Positions 37,265-46,397 of a stretch of DNA of 64,000 nucleotides are shown here, one piece after another; positions within the stretch are counted from its first letter, which is position 1, and each line of letters begins with the position of its first letter. This DNA is from Candidatus Aquidulcis sp. (GTDB taxonomy: Bacteria; Chloroflexota; Anaerolineae; Anaerolineales; UBA4823). Position numbers and translations under genes: made by a program. The stretch is taken from NCBI GenBank assembly GCA_020723385.1, contig DYIZ01000013.1, forward strand, positions 1 to 64,000, in the 5' to 3' direction. Under the pieces are notes generated by a model that saw only the letters and a program-made list of their open reading frames with translations, was not told the origin of the DNA and searched no databases.

Positions 37265-38365
37265 ATGAATGCTCAATCCGCCCCAATTTTGGGTTTCGTC
37301 ACAGAATATTTCGGCCGGCAGCGTTCGGTCAAGCCCGCCCAGTTCGCAGATAACGAGCTGATCAAGCCGATCACGCCGTTGAAAACTTACTTCCTTTTCG
37401 GCGCTTATCTCAACCTTCCCCCAAATGTTGCTGCGGTTGTCACTTACACCGATGGGCAGCAAACCATGTTCCGCACGGGCGGCTTGCTTACTTTGCCGCC
37501 CGGCTCATATGGGTTGCAATATGTGGATATACGCCAGCAGCGGACTTACCTGCCCGACGTGCGCGCCGACACGCTCGACGCCTGGCAGGTAACCCTGGCG
37601 CTCGACATCACCTGGCAGGTGCGCACACCCTTGCAGATCGTCACAACGAACCGGCCTTACCAGGCGCTCATCAACGAATGCCGCGCCGCGGCGATCAATT
37701 TTATTCAATCGAGGAACCACGATAAATTGATCCCGGCGCGGGAAGGCACGCCTCTTGAAGATACCGAAATCTCCGAAGCTATCCTGAACCAGTTGCGGGC
37801 CAGCCCAACCCTCAATGGTTTCCATATTTACGGCATCAAAGTCCTCGAACGGCGCGGCGACCCGCTTCGGCTGGATAAAATTCGCGAATCCAATGTTGAG
37901 CAAACCAAATACCAGCAAGCCCTGCTCGTGGAAAACGAAAAACTCAAGCTCGAGCTACAAAAGCTCCAGCAGCAAGTTTCTCTCACCCAGCAGCGCGGTG
38001 AGGTGGCTATGCAGGAGGCGCGCGCCAGCCAGCAGGTCAGCAAAGCCCAGGCCGAATCGCAAGCCGATGTGTCGGACATCTTGCTGCGCATGAGACGGCA
38101 GGCCATCGAGTTGGAAAACCTCAGCCGGGAGCAGAAATTCGAGCAGGAGAAATTCCTCAAAGGCCTCGATACGATCAGCCAGTTCGCAAGCATGTTCACC
38201 CAGCTTCAGATGACGCCCGGCCTGCAGCGCAGCATGGATGATAATTCGCTGGACGCGATGACCCGTCTGATGAAAGCCATGCTGCAAGCCCTTCCGGCAA
38301 ACGAAAGCGGCGCGCCAACGACCAATGTGCTCCCGGCCGTCAACTTGCGCAGCCTGGATAAATAG
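37265..38365 (+). CDS. SPFH/Band 7-like protein with C-terminal coiled coil
   Basis: 366 aa; beta-rich N-terminus (LPPGSYGLQYVDIRQQRTYLPDVRADTLDAWQVTLALDITWQV) followed by a long Gln/Glu/Lys-rich helix. Confidence 0.6.
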   Translation: MNAQSAPILGFVTEYFGRQRSVKPAQFADNELIKPITPLKTYFLFGAYLNLPPNVAAVVTYTDGQQTMFRTGGLLTLPPGSYGLQYVDIRQQRTYLPDVRADTLDAWQVTLALDITWQVRTPLQIVTTNRPYQALINECRAAAINFIQSRNHDKLIPAREGTPLEDTEISEAILNQLRASPTLNGFHIYGIKVLERRGDPLRLDKIRESNVEQTKYQQALLVENEKLKLELQKLQQQVSLTQQRGEVAMQEARASQQVSKAQAESQADVSDILLRMRRQAIELENLSREQKFEQEKFLKGLDTISQFASMFTQLQMTPGLQRSMDDNSLDAMTRLMKAMLQALPANESGAPTTNVLPAVNLRSLDK

Positions 38366-38392
38366 GCCTATTTCATTTGTCTGACAGGCGTG

Positions 38393-38448
38393 CTGAGCGC
38401 AGTCGAAGCATGCCGCTGATGATCGCTGCACCCTTCGACTGCGCTCAG
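38393..38448. repeat. inverted repeat CTGAGCGCAGTCGAAG...CTTCGACTGCGCTCAG
   Basis: Perfect 16-bp arms; same family at 46294-46360. Confidence 0.85.
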
Positions 38449-38491
38449 GGTGCTTTTCACAGAAATTGGGGACGACAAATAAGGAGGCGCA

Positions 38492-39688
38492 TTGGACATT
38501 GGTTGGCTGGAAATAACCCCGGGACGGCAAGAGAATTGGGAAACACTCGAACCAGCCTTCGGCCAGCCAGCAGGCGATGGCTGGCATGCCCAATTTGCTT
38601 CACTCATTCGTGTCAGGCCCATGGATCAACGCGCCAAACGCAAGTGGGGCTTCAACCTCGGCGCGCTGCTCGACGAGGCCATCGAACGCCAGCGGCTGTT
38701 CATCCAATCCCGCCATTTTTCCGGCGTCCCCGAAATGGGCGACGAGCCGCCCGAGCGGCGCACCATCGCCCTGCGCGCTATCCATCATCCCCAGGCCGAA
38801 CGCCTGCAGCTTGTGCTGGTCGCCAAAGTCTGGGGGGCGACCCTCGAGGCAGTCCGCCAGGCCGCCACAGATCATTGGCACGAGATCCATTCGACCTTCC
38901 CCACCGATTATGAGCTGATTCCCGCCCGCTCGCTGGAATCTTTCTACAATCTGGCCGGCTGGCGCATCCTGCAAGACGCCGCCCAGCCCAACACCATCGC
39001 TGAAATCCAACGCTACGAAAACGTGCTCAATACCGGCAGCGACAAAATGTACCTGCTCGGAGCGTGGAAATATACCAACACCTCCAACGAGCAAACCTGG
39101 CGCACCCTGCAAGGCGCAGACCGGCGCATTCTGTACAATGTCACCCTGCGCCCCACTGTGCTGGACGAGTTGGAACAAGCCGCCCTGCTGGTTATCGCCC
39201 AATATGCCGAGAAAATTGCCAGCCAGGCCACGCTGCCCAACGTCAAACCCTATGCGGAGTTCGCTGCTAAAAACTACGCTTACCTGCTCCAACAATTGCG
39301 TAAACCTTTCATTGTCCAGGCGCAGGTTGTTGCACCGGAAGGTTTGCCGGAATATCTGCCGCGCAACATCGGTTACGCCATGACTTACCGCAACGATCGC
39401 GAGCCGACCACACCGGGATTTCAGATCACTCGCCCGGCAAACGCTGCTGAAGTCGCCGCCTGGCGGGCCAATCTCATCTGGCTCGAACCCGAAGTTGCTA
39501 CCGGGCCAGTAATTGACCCGCGTTTTGTCCGGGTGCGGAAGATGACCGATGCTTACGAGGCGCGCGGCCTGCTCTGCCTGCCCTTCCCGCCCGACAGCGA
39601 ACTGCCGGACGTGCATTTCGCTGAAAAAATCGAAGAGCCGGAAGTTCGTAGTGACGGCATTAGCCGTCCGGAAACGGGCGGCGACTAA
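38492..39688 (+). CDS. hypothetical protein; last ~16 codons and stop lie within a repeat
   Basis: 398 aa; TTG start with AAGGAGG RBS; no recognised domain. Confidence 0.65.
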   Translation: MDIGWLEITPGRQENWETLEPAFGQPAGDGWHAQFASLIRVRPMDQRAKRKWGFNLGALLDEAIERQRLFIQSRHFSGVPEMGDEPPERRTIALRAIHHPQAERLQLVLVAKVWGATLEAVRQAATDHWHEIHSTFPTDYELIPARSLESFYNLAGWRILQDAAQPNTIAEIQRYENVLNTGSDKMYLLGAWKYTNTSNEQTWRTLQGADRRILYNVTLRPTVLDELEQAALLVIAQYAEKIASQATLPNVKPYAEFAAKNYAYLLQQLRKPFIVQAQVVAPEGLPEYLPRNIGYAMTYRNDREPTTPGFQITRPANAAEVAAWRANLIWLEPEVATGPVIDPRFVRVRKMTDAYEARGLLCLPFPPDSELPDVHFAEKIEEPEVRSDGISRPETGGD

Positions 39689-39707
39689 AGTCGCTACTAC
39701 GAACTTC
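39641..39707. repeat. inverted repeat GAAGTTCGTAGT...ACTACGAACTTC with two internal hairpins
   Basis: GACGGCATTAGCCGTC and GCGACTAAAGTCGC inner hairpins read directly. Confidence 0.8.
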
Positions 39708-39735
39708 ACGACTGAAGCCGCAACTACAAACCAGC

Positions 39736-41955
39736 ATGACCACTTCCAATTCCGTCACCTTCACCGTCGTCAAACATCTGCCTTTCGGGCTGCTGGTTCA
39801 GCTCGAAGATGGGCGCAGCGGCGTCATCCGGGTACGCGAGACCTCGTGGAGCGCCGAGGAGCGTCAAAACTGGCAGCAGATGTTCCCGGCGGGGTGGCAA
39901 TCACGCGCCGTGATCCTGAAAATGGGCGACGACGGACACCTGGAATTGAGCCTGCGATTGGCGCGCAACGATCCCTGGGAGCAGGTTCCGGGCCGCTACC
40001 GCAAGGGGCAGGTGATCCAGGGAGTTGTCACCGGCCTGACGAACTACGGTGTGTTCGTCCAGCTTACCGAGGGCGTCACTGGCTTGCTGCACGCCTCGCA
40101 GCTCCCCGATTGGGTCCAGCCCAACCCATTGGAATTATTCTGGCCCGGCGATCACGTGCGGGTGAAGATCGAACAAATAGACCTGGCGCACCGCCGTATC
40201 AGCCTGGGGCTGGCGACATCTGCCTTGCCAATAGAACCCCAACCGGTTCAGCCGCGCCCCACCCGGCCTGCCACCACCCCACTCGCCGGCAGGTCATCCC
40301 CCAGAATCACGCTCGACCAATTCCTGCGATCCGGATTCCCCCGGCAGTTCATCCTCATCGTCGAGGATGATCCCATTCAATCCACGGCGGTTGCCACCTG
40401 GTTGAGCAAAGTTGGCCAGCGGGTGGTTGTGGCGGCCAATGGGGCTGAAGCGCTTGCCTGGCTCGACCGGGAATGCCCCGACATCGCCCTGGTAGACCTT
40501 GGGCTGCCCGATACCCTGGGGAGCGACCTGGCCCGCCAGATCCGCCAGCGCTGGCCGCAAGTGAAATGCACCCTCGCCACCGACTGGGCGCGCGCCGACG
40601 AGCACACCCGCGATCTGGAAACGTTGAGCGCGGCGGGTGTGGGGCTGCTGCTCAAGCCGCTGCTGCCCGATGATCTGCTGGATCTATTGCAAAATCGAAC
40701 GCTTCCGGCTTCGGTATTAACCGGCGAGCCGATTCAGCCTGCCCTGCGTCAGTTCGATCTGCCCTCGCCGGGACGACAGGCTATGCAAGCTGCGCTGCTC
40801 GCCCTGCTCGACCGCTGCCGGTCGCAAACCAGCTTCGAGGCAGCCTTTCTCTTCGCGGTGGACACTGCCCAGCGAACGGTCGAGATCGTGCAGCGCAGCG
40901 GAGGCGGCGCGATCAATAAGGATGCTTTGCCGTCCGTCATCTACAGCCCGGTGCGTGACGCTGCCGAAGACGGGGAAGTGGTGGCAGTGGAGCGGCTGAC
41001 CGAGCAAGATGCCCGCCGGTTTCGCTACCTGCTGGATTTCTACGGGCTGGCGGCGTGCCTGGGCGTGCCGGTTCCGGCGGGCGCGCCGGTGAAGCACGCC
41101 CTGATGCTGCTCGACAGCCGGACGCGGGCGATCCCCTCCGAAGCGGTTGCTTTCACTCAATCGGCGGCGCTTGCCCTGGGGGCGCTGCTCGACCGGCAGG
41201 CATTCCAAGAGCAGGCTATTCTCGTTCAGCGCACTGCCCTGCTCGGACACCTGACCCGCGGGCTGGTGCATGAGATCAACCATCAACTCAACCCGTTGAT
41301 CTTCTCTGCCGACAGCCTGGAAAAATCACTGGAGGACATCTCTGCGCGGGCCGCTTCGCCCGAGAGCGTGAGGCAAAAGGCGCAGGAAGCTTCCGGCTAC
41401 CTGGCCGATGTGCAAAAAGCGGCGCTCTCGCTGACCAGCACGACGCGGCAGTTCGGGCGTATCCTCACCCGCAACCGTCCGCAGCTTCTGCGGGTGGATG
41501 AGCTGATCCTCGAAACGGCTTATTTGCTGAAGGATGCCAGCCGCCAGGCGAAGGTGAGCATCGAGCTGGCAGCGACCAACGCGCTGGTGTTGGTGCGCAG
41601 TGAAGGTTCGGCCATCGAGCAGGTTTTACTCAACGTGCTGCTCAACGCCGTTCAGCAAATCGGCGAATGCCGCCCCACCAGCGGCGGGTGGGTACAGGTG
41701 CGTATCGAAACCTTTACCCCACCGTCGGGGCAGATCATGTGCCGGATATCGGTCGAAGATAATGGGCCGGGGATTCACCTGCGCCTATGGGAGCAAATCT
41801 TCGAGATTGGTTATTCCACCCGCAAGGAAGGCAGCGGGATGGGGTTATATATCTCCCGCAGCCTGATGGAAGCTGCAGGGGGCAAAATCTATGTGGCGGA
41901 CAGCCACATTTTGAGCGGGACGACTTTTGCGCTCGAGCTGCCCTGCCAGGTATGA
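39736..41955 (+). CDS. S1-S1-REC-GAF-histidine kinase hybrid
   Basis: 739 aa; two S1-type motifs (GQVIQGVVTGLTNYGVFVQLTEGVTGLLHASQL), REC (FILIVEDD...DIALVDLGLPD), H-box GLVHEINHQLNP, HATPase VEDNGPGIHLRLWEQIFEIGYSTRKEGSGMGLYIS. Confidence 0.85.
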   Translation: MTTSNSVTFTVVKHLPFGLLVQLEDGRSGVIRVRETSWSAEERQNWQQMFPAGWQSRAVILKMGDDGHLELSLRLARNDPWEQVPGRYRKGQVIQGVVTGLTNYGVFVQLTEGVTGLLHASQLPDWVQPNPLELFWPGDHVRVKIEQIDLAHRRISLGLATSALPIEPQPVQPRPTRPATTPLAGRSSPRITLDQFLRSGFPRQFILIVEDDPIQSTAVATWLSKVGQRVVVAANGAEALAWLDRECPDIALVDLGLPDTLGSDLARQIRQRWPQVKCTLATDWARADEHTRDLETLSAAGVGLLLKPLLPDDLLDLLQNRTLPASVLTGEPIQPALRQFDLPSPGRQAMQAALLALLDRCRSQTSFEAAFLFAVDTAQRTVEIVQRSGGGAINKDALPSVIYSPVRDAAEDGEVVAVERLTEQDARRFRYLLDFYGLAACLGVPVPAGAPVKHALMLLDSRTRAIPSEAVAFTQSAALALGALLDRQAFQEQAILVQRTALLGHLTRGLVHEINHQLNPLIFSADSLEKSLEDISARAASPESVRQKAQEASGYLADVQKAALSLTSTTRQFGRILTRNRPQLLRVDELILETAYLLKDASRQAKVSIELAATNALVLVRSEGSAIEQVLLNVLLNAVQQIGECRPTSGGWVQVRIETFTPPSGQIMCRISVEDNGPGIHLRLWEQIFEIGYSTRKEGSGMGLYISRSLMEAAGGKIYVADSHILSGTTFALELPCQV

Positions 41956-41964
41956 GAGGCCTGC

Positions 41965-44900
41965 ATGTGCCGTGTTTTGATCCTCGATGACGATCCTTTC
42001 TTTTGCAAAACGATAGCCGAGCCGCTCAACCGGGTTGACGAAGGGCGCAGTTACCACACGGTGAGCGCCACGCGCGTCGAAGATGCGCTGCGGGAAGTCC
42101 GGCTGGCGGTTGAAAGCAGTAAGCCGTTCGATGTTTTGTTGATTGACCTGCGCTTGAGTGAAAACCAGGATGGCATCGAGGTGATGCAAACCCTGCTGCA
42201 CCTCAGCCCATCCTCGGACGCCATTATCCTGACCGGTCTCGATGACAGCCCTGACGCCGGGCTGAGAGCCTACCAGGCCGGGGCTTACCGGTATATCTAC
42301 AAACCGGTGCATCCCAAAGAGCTGGTGCTGCTGCTCCAATCGCTCAGGAACTGGCGCAAAGTGCAGCATGAGCGCAGTTGGCTGCAAGTATTCAACGAAG
42401 TGGCTGAGCAGGCGCTGAACTGCCTCAGCTTTCAAGACGCGGCCCACATCTTTGCGCGCGGAGCGCTTCGGCTGGGTTTCGAGCGGGCGCGCCTGTTCGA
42501 ATTTACCTCCGATTACCCGGATATTTTGGTGGGCGTTTGCCAGGAGGGATGTGAAACGCTGGACGGGTTCGAAGGCGCTTTTTTTGCAATTGCTGAGGCC
42601 GCCTACTTCGAGCGGGCAATCCACACCCGGGAAATACAGTTCTTCAAGGGCCGTGAGTTGGGGCCTGCCTTGATGGAGCGCACCTTCGGAGAGTCTTTCT
42701 CCCCTCCGGTTGGCGAATGGGCCGTATTGCCTTTGTGGATCAGTGAAAAATTTGTCGGCATCATGGTTGTGGATAACGCCTCGCGCGATCATCGCATCCA
42801 CGAGGAGGATCGCAAGCAGTTGCGCCTCTACGCCCGGCTGGTTGCCGGGAACCTGGAGCGCATCCGGCTATATGAACAGGAACGCACCAGCCGCCAAAGA
42901 ATCGAATACATCGCCGAAGAAGCGCGCCGGACAGCCCAGCTCGAAAGCGAAGATGCCCATCGGTTGGACCTTTTGCAACGCGCCAGCGTGGAGCTGCTCA
43001 ACATCGCCAGCCAGGATGAGGAGAAGTTTTGGCTCACCCTGCTGACTCTGGCAACAGCGAACTACGCGCTGGGTTTCAACCGGGCATGGATCTTCCTGGC
43101 GGAAGCCGGCAACACCCGTTTGCAAGGCAAATTGGGCGTTGGCCACCTGGATTCCCAGCGCGCACAAACCGACTGGGAAAAAGACCTCGCCAGTCAGATG
43201 ACATTCGAGCGGTTCCTGCAAGCGCTGCACTCGAATACAGTACAACACACGCCGCTCGAAGGCATGACCCGTGATTTTGCGTTGGAGATCGGCCTGTTTG
43301 GCGGTCTGTTCAAAGAGGTGCTAGCGACAGGTCAGCGAGCAGTCCTGTCGTCAGAGGAAGCCCTGACTCTCCTGCCGGGGCCGTTCAACCGCAAATTCGC
43401 CCCGGGCGACTGCGCCGTGCTGCCCTTCCGGGCCGGTCGGATGGTCATCGGGGTCATGGTGGTAGATAACAAACACGATGGCAAGCCCATCCTGCCCACC
43501 ACCCTCGACCGGCTTGAGACTTTTATCAACATTGCCGGGCTGGTCTGGCAAAATCTGATCCAGCGCAAGCAGCGTGAGGCCCTGCTGGATGCATCGAACG
43601 TTATCCTGGGCAAAGCCAGCCAGCAGCCCCTGGGCGACTCACTGCGCCGTATCTGCGACTCGGCGCGCACCGTCACCGGGGCCGAATGGGCGATCATTTA
43701 CCCATTGAAACCCGGCGGCGGGCCGTATACCTACGATGTGCCCAACGTTGGATACTCCGGCGATTTCAACCCGGGTCAAATCAAGGATAAGCCCCGCCAG
43801 AAGGGCGTCGCGGCCCACATCCTGCGCAGCGGGACTCTGGTCGTGGGGGATGTCGGGCGCACAGAGAACTCGCCCAATGTCGAGAAACTGTCGCAGCACA
43901 AATTCATCCAGCGCAACGGCATCCACGCCCTGATCGGAACACCCATCCGCAGCGTCGAGCGGGAGGAAATGCTCGGAATCCTGTTCCTCAATTACCGCAC
44001 AGCGCAGACGTTCACGCAGCAAGAGATCATGCAAGCCGAGTCTTTCGCCAACCTGGCGGCGCTGGCAATCCTCAATGCCCGCCACGCCGAAAAGGTCAGC
44101 CGCAGCCTGAGAGAGGCGCTCTCCCGGGGCGAGACCAGCCAACGCGAGCTGGAGCTGATCCAGCGGGTGCTGGCTGACTCGTTGGCGAATTCCAGCGAGC
44201 CAGGTGTCATTCAAACTTTGCTGACCAACCTCCGCCGGGCGCTCGACCACCCCGACATCAACCCGGCGCTGGTTCTGCATCACTGGGAAGCCGAGACTCT
44301 GGAAGACGAACCCCGCGAAATCTTATTGCAATACACCCCCGGCCCCGAGGGCGGGGTCATCAAAACGCGCATGGGGGTCAGTGAAGACAAAACAATCCTG
44401 GCGATGCTGCGCAGCAAACATGCGGCAGTCAAAACAATCGGGCGCAGGCTGTATGCTCCCATTGCGTTGGGCCAGACGGTGATCGGCGTGCTATCTGCCG
44501 AGATGGACAACGCAGCCCAGGCCAAAGATTACCAGCCAGTTTTGGAGCGCTTCGCCTTTGCGGCTGCAATGGCGCTGGACAACGCCCGGCAGCAAACTAA
44601 TCTGCACCATGTTCTGGACGCCGCCCAGGCGGTGACCGCGCCAATCAACCTGAATCAGACCCTGACGGCCATCTTGCAAAGTGTGCGCAATGTTTCGCCC
44701 GATCTTTCGACGCTGACGCTGTGGTACCGCGACCCGGAGACTGATTGCATCAAAATGGGGGCGTCTTTCGGCGTGCGCAGTCTGGCCGATCTGACCCAGT
44801 TCGATCCGGGACCGGAGAGCATCGTCTCGAAGGTGATGCGCTCGAAGCGCCCAATTTGGGCTTCTCCCCTGAAAAAGCATCACTTGCTGTGGGGGCGTTT

Positions 44901-46275
44901 CGTTCGGGATGAGAAAATCGTCTCATCGGCGGCTTTCCCGTTGCGCGCCGACAATGTTGATGTGGGGGCGATGTTCTTCAACTACCGCAGCGAGCACTAC
45001 TTCACCGACGAGGAACAAACCATCTTCAACATATTGGCCGAAGTCGTTGCGGCCAGCATCCGCGATGCCCTGCACCTGGAAACCGAGCGCAAGGAGCGCC
45101 GCAGACTGGATGCCGCCCTGCGCACCACCTCCGCGGTCGGCGACTCACTGAGCCTGGTTCAGGTCTTGCAGAAGGTTCTCGCCTTACTGAGAGAATCCTT
45201 CCCCGATACGAATCCCTGCATCCAGACGTTCAACGAAGACGACAACCTGCTCGAATTCATCCCGGCGGTGTGGAATTATTACCGGATTGATAACGAACAA
45301 TACCGCGACCGGCGCAGCCTGCGGCTGGATGAGCGCGCTATCGCCTGCCGGGTGGCCCGGCAGACATTGGCAGAAAAGCGGATGGTCATCGAAAACATTG
45401 GCGATATTCGGGAGGATCCCGATTACCTGCCCCTCATCAGCCAGACCCTGTCTGAGTTGTGCGTCAGCCTGGTAGCCGGAGAAAATCTGCGCGGGGTGCT
45501 GGTGCTGGAACGCGCCCGGCTCAACGGCTTCGAGGCAGAAGATGTGGAATTGGTCAAGGCCATTGCCCAGCAGCTCAGCCTGGCGATCGAACGCGCGCGG
45601 CAGAACGACCAGCTCAGCTTTCGCAGTACCGTAGCGGCAGCCACTGCCTGGGCTGCGGACATCGCTCACGACATCAACCGCGAAGTCGGAGCGATCCGCC
45701 TTTATGCGCACTTGATCGGCGCCGAGAAGGACAAGCCTAACAATATTACTGGCTATGCGCAGAAAATCGAAGAGAGCGCGGCGCGCCTGGCTTCCGCCGG
45801 CCCCTGGCAAATCCCCGAGCCGCGTCCCGTCATCGTGGATACCTTCATCCAGCAATGGGTCGGCGAATTCACCCGCAACAGAAAAGAAACCATCCTGGTG
45901 CAATTCGATTTTCACTGCACCGGCGCAGCCATCCTGACCAACCCATTCGCTTTTCAGCGGGTGCTGCGCCAGCTTGTGCGCAATGCGGCGCAGGCGATGG
46001 AACAACAAACCGAACGAAAATTGACAGTGCGAACCTTCCCCGCCGAGGGGAATTTGATCGAAATCCGTTTCGAGGATACCGGCCCCGGGGTTGAGGAGGA
46101 TATCCGTCCGTTGATACTCCAGCAGCAAGTCACGACCAAATCGGGGCCGGGCGGTTACGGGCTGCTGCTCACCCGCCAGATGATCGAGGACATGGGCGGC
46201 AAGATTCGCCTCCTGCCCAGCCCGCCCGGGGCTGGCGCTATCTTCTCGATCAAGCTGCCCATCCGGCCCGGTTAG
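41965..46275 (+). CDS. REC-multi-GAF sensor histidine kinase
   Basis: 1436 aa; REC (RVLILDDDPFF...VLLIDLRLSENQDG), several GAF segments, IAHDINREVGAIRLYAHL, HATPase RFEDTGPGVEE...GPGGYGLLLTRQMIEDMGGKI. Confidence 0.85.
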   Translation: MCRVLILDDDPFFCKTIAEPLNRVDEGRSYHTVSATRVEDALREVRLAVESSKPFDVLLIDLRLSENQDGIEVMQTLLHLSPSSDAIILTGLDDSPDAGLRAYQAGAYRYIYKPVHPKELVLLLQSLRNWRKVQHERSWLQVFNEVAEQALNCLSFQDAAHIFARGALRLGFERARLFEFTSDYPDILVGVCQEGCETLDGFEGAFFAIAEAAYFERAIHTREIQFFKGRELGPALMERTFGESFSPPVGEWAVLPLWISEKFVGIMVVDNASRDHRIHEEDRKQLRLYARLVAGNLERIRLYEQERTSRQRIEYIAEEARRTAQLESEDAHRLDLLQRASVELLNIASQDEEKFWLTLLTLATANYALGFNRAWIFLAEAGNTRLQGKLGVGHLDSQRAQTDWEKDLASQMTFERFLQALHSNTVQHTPLEGMTRDFALEIGLFGGLFKEVLATGQRAVLSSEEALTLLPGPFNRKFAPGDCAVLPFRAGRMVIGVMVVDNKHDGKPILPTTLDRLETFINIAGLVWQNLIQRKQREALLDASNVILGKASQQPLGDSLRRICDSARTVTGAEWAIIYPLKPGGGPYTYDVPNVGYSGDFNPGQIKDKPRQKGVAAHILRSGTLVVGDVGRTENSPNVEKLSQHKFIQRNGIHALIGTPIRSVEREEMLGILFLNYRTAQTFTQQEIMQAESFANLAALAILNARHAEKVSRSLREALSRGETSQRELELIQRVLADSLANSSEPGVIQTLLTNLRRALDHPDINPALVLHHWEAETLEDEPREILLQYTPGPEGGVIKTRMGVSEDKTILAMLRSKHAAVKTIGRRLYAPIALGQTVIGVLSAEMDNAAQAKDYQPVLERFAFAAAMALDNARQQTNLHHVLDAAQAVTAPINLNQTLTAILQSVRNVSPDLSTLTLWYRDPETDCIKMGASFGVRSLADLTQFDPGPESIVSKVMRSKRPIWASPLKKHHLLWGRFVRDEKIVSSAAFPLRADNVDVGAMFFNYRSEHYFTDEEQTIFNILAEVVAASIRDALHLETERKERRRLDAALRTTSAVGDSLSLVQVLQKVLALLRESFPDTNPCIQTFNEDDNLLEFIPAVWNYYRIDNEQYRDRRSLRLDERAIACRVARQTLAEKRMVIENIGDIREDPDYLPLISQTLSELCVSLVAGENLRGVLVLERARLNGFEAEDVELVKAIAQQLSLAIERARQNDQLSFRSTVAAATAWAADIAHDINREVGAIRLYAHLIGAEKDKPNNITGYAQKIEESAARLASAGPWQIPEPRPVIVDTFIQQWVGEFTRNRKETILVQFDFHCTGAAILTNPFAFQRVLRQLVRNAAQAMEQQTERKLTVRTFPAEGNLIEIRFEDTGPGVEEDIRPLILQQQVTTKSGPGGYGLLLTRQMIEDMGGKIRLLPSPPGAGAIFSIKLPIRPG

Positions 46276-46293
46276 TTTGGGGTGCAAAACGGT

Positions 46294-46360
46294 CTTCGAC
46301 TGCGCTCAGACTGCCTGTATCTGCGCCCTGAGCACATAAGCGCCCTGAGCGCAGTCGAAG
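46294..46360. repeat. inverted repeat CTTCGACTGCGCTCAG...CTGAGCGCAGTCGAAG
   Basis: Perfect 16-bp arms. Confidence 0.85.
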
Positions 46361-46397
46361 GGTACTCTTGCACTAAATCTTATGGGAGTCAGCCATA

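Noticed and set aside
38600-39709. 369-aa ORF on - antisense to the 38492 gene
   Set aside because: The + frame has an RBS and fits the operon; this ORF has no motif, though with no known domain on either strand the choice is less certain than elsewhere
45184-46287. 367-aa ORF on - antisense to REC-GAF-HK
   Set aside because: Opposite frame contains the HATPase motifs
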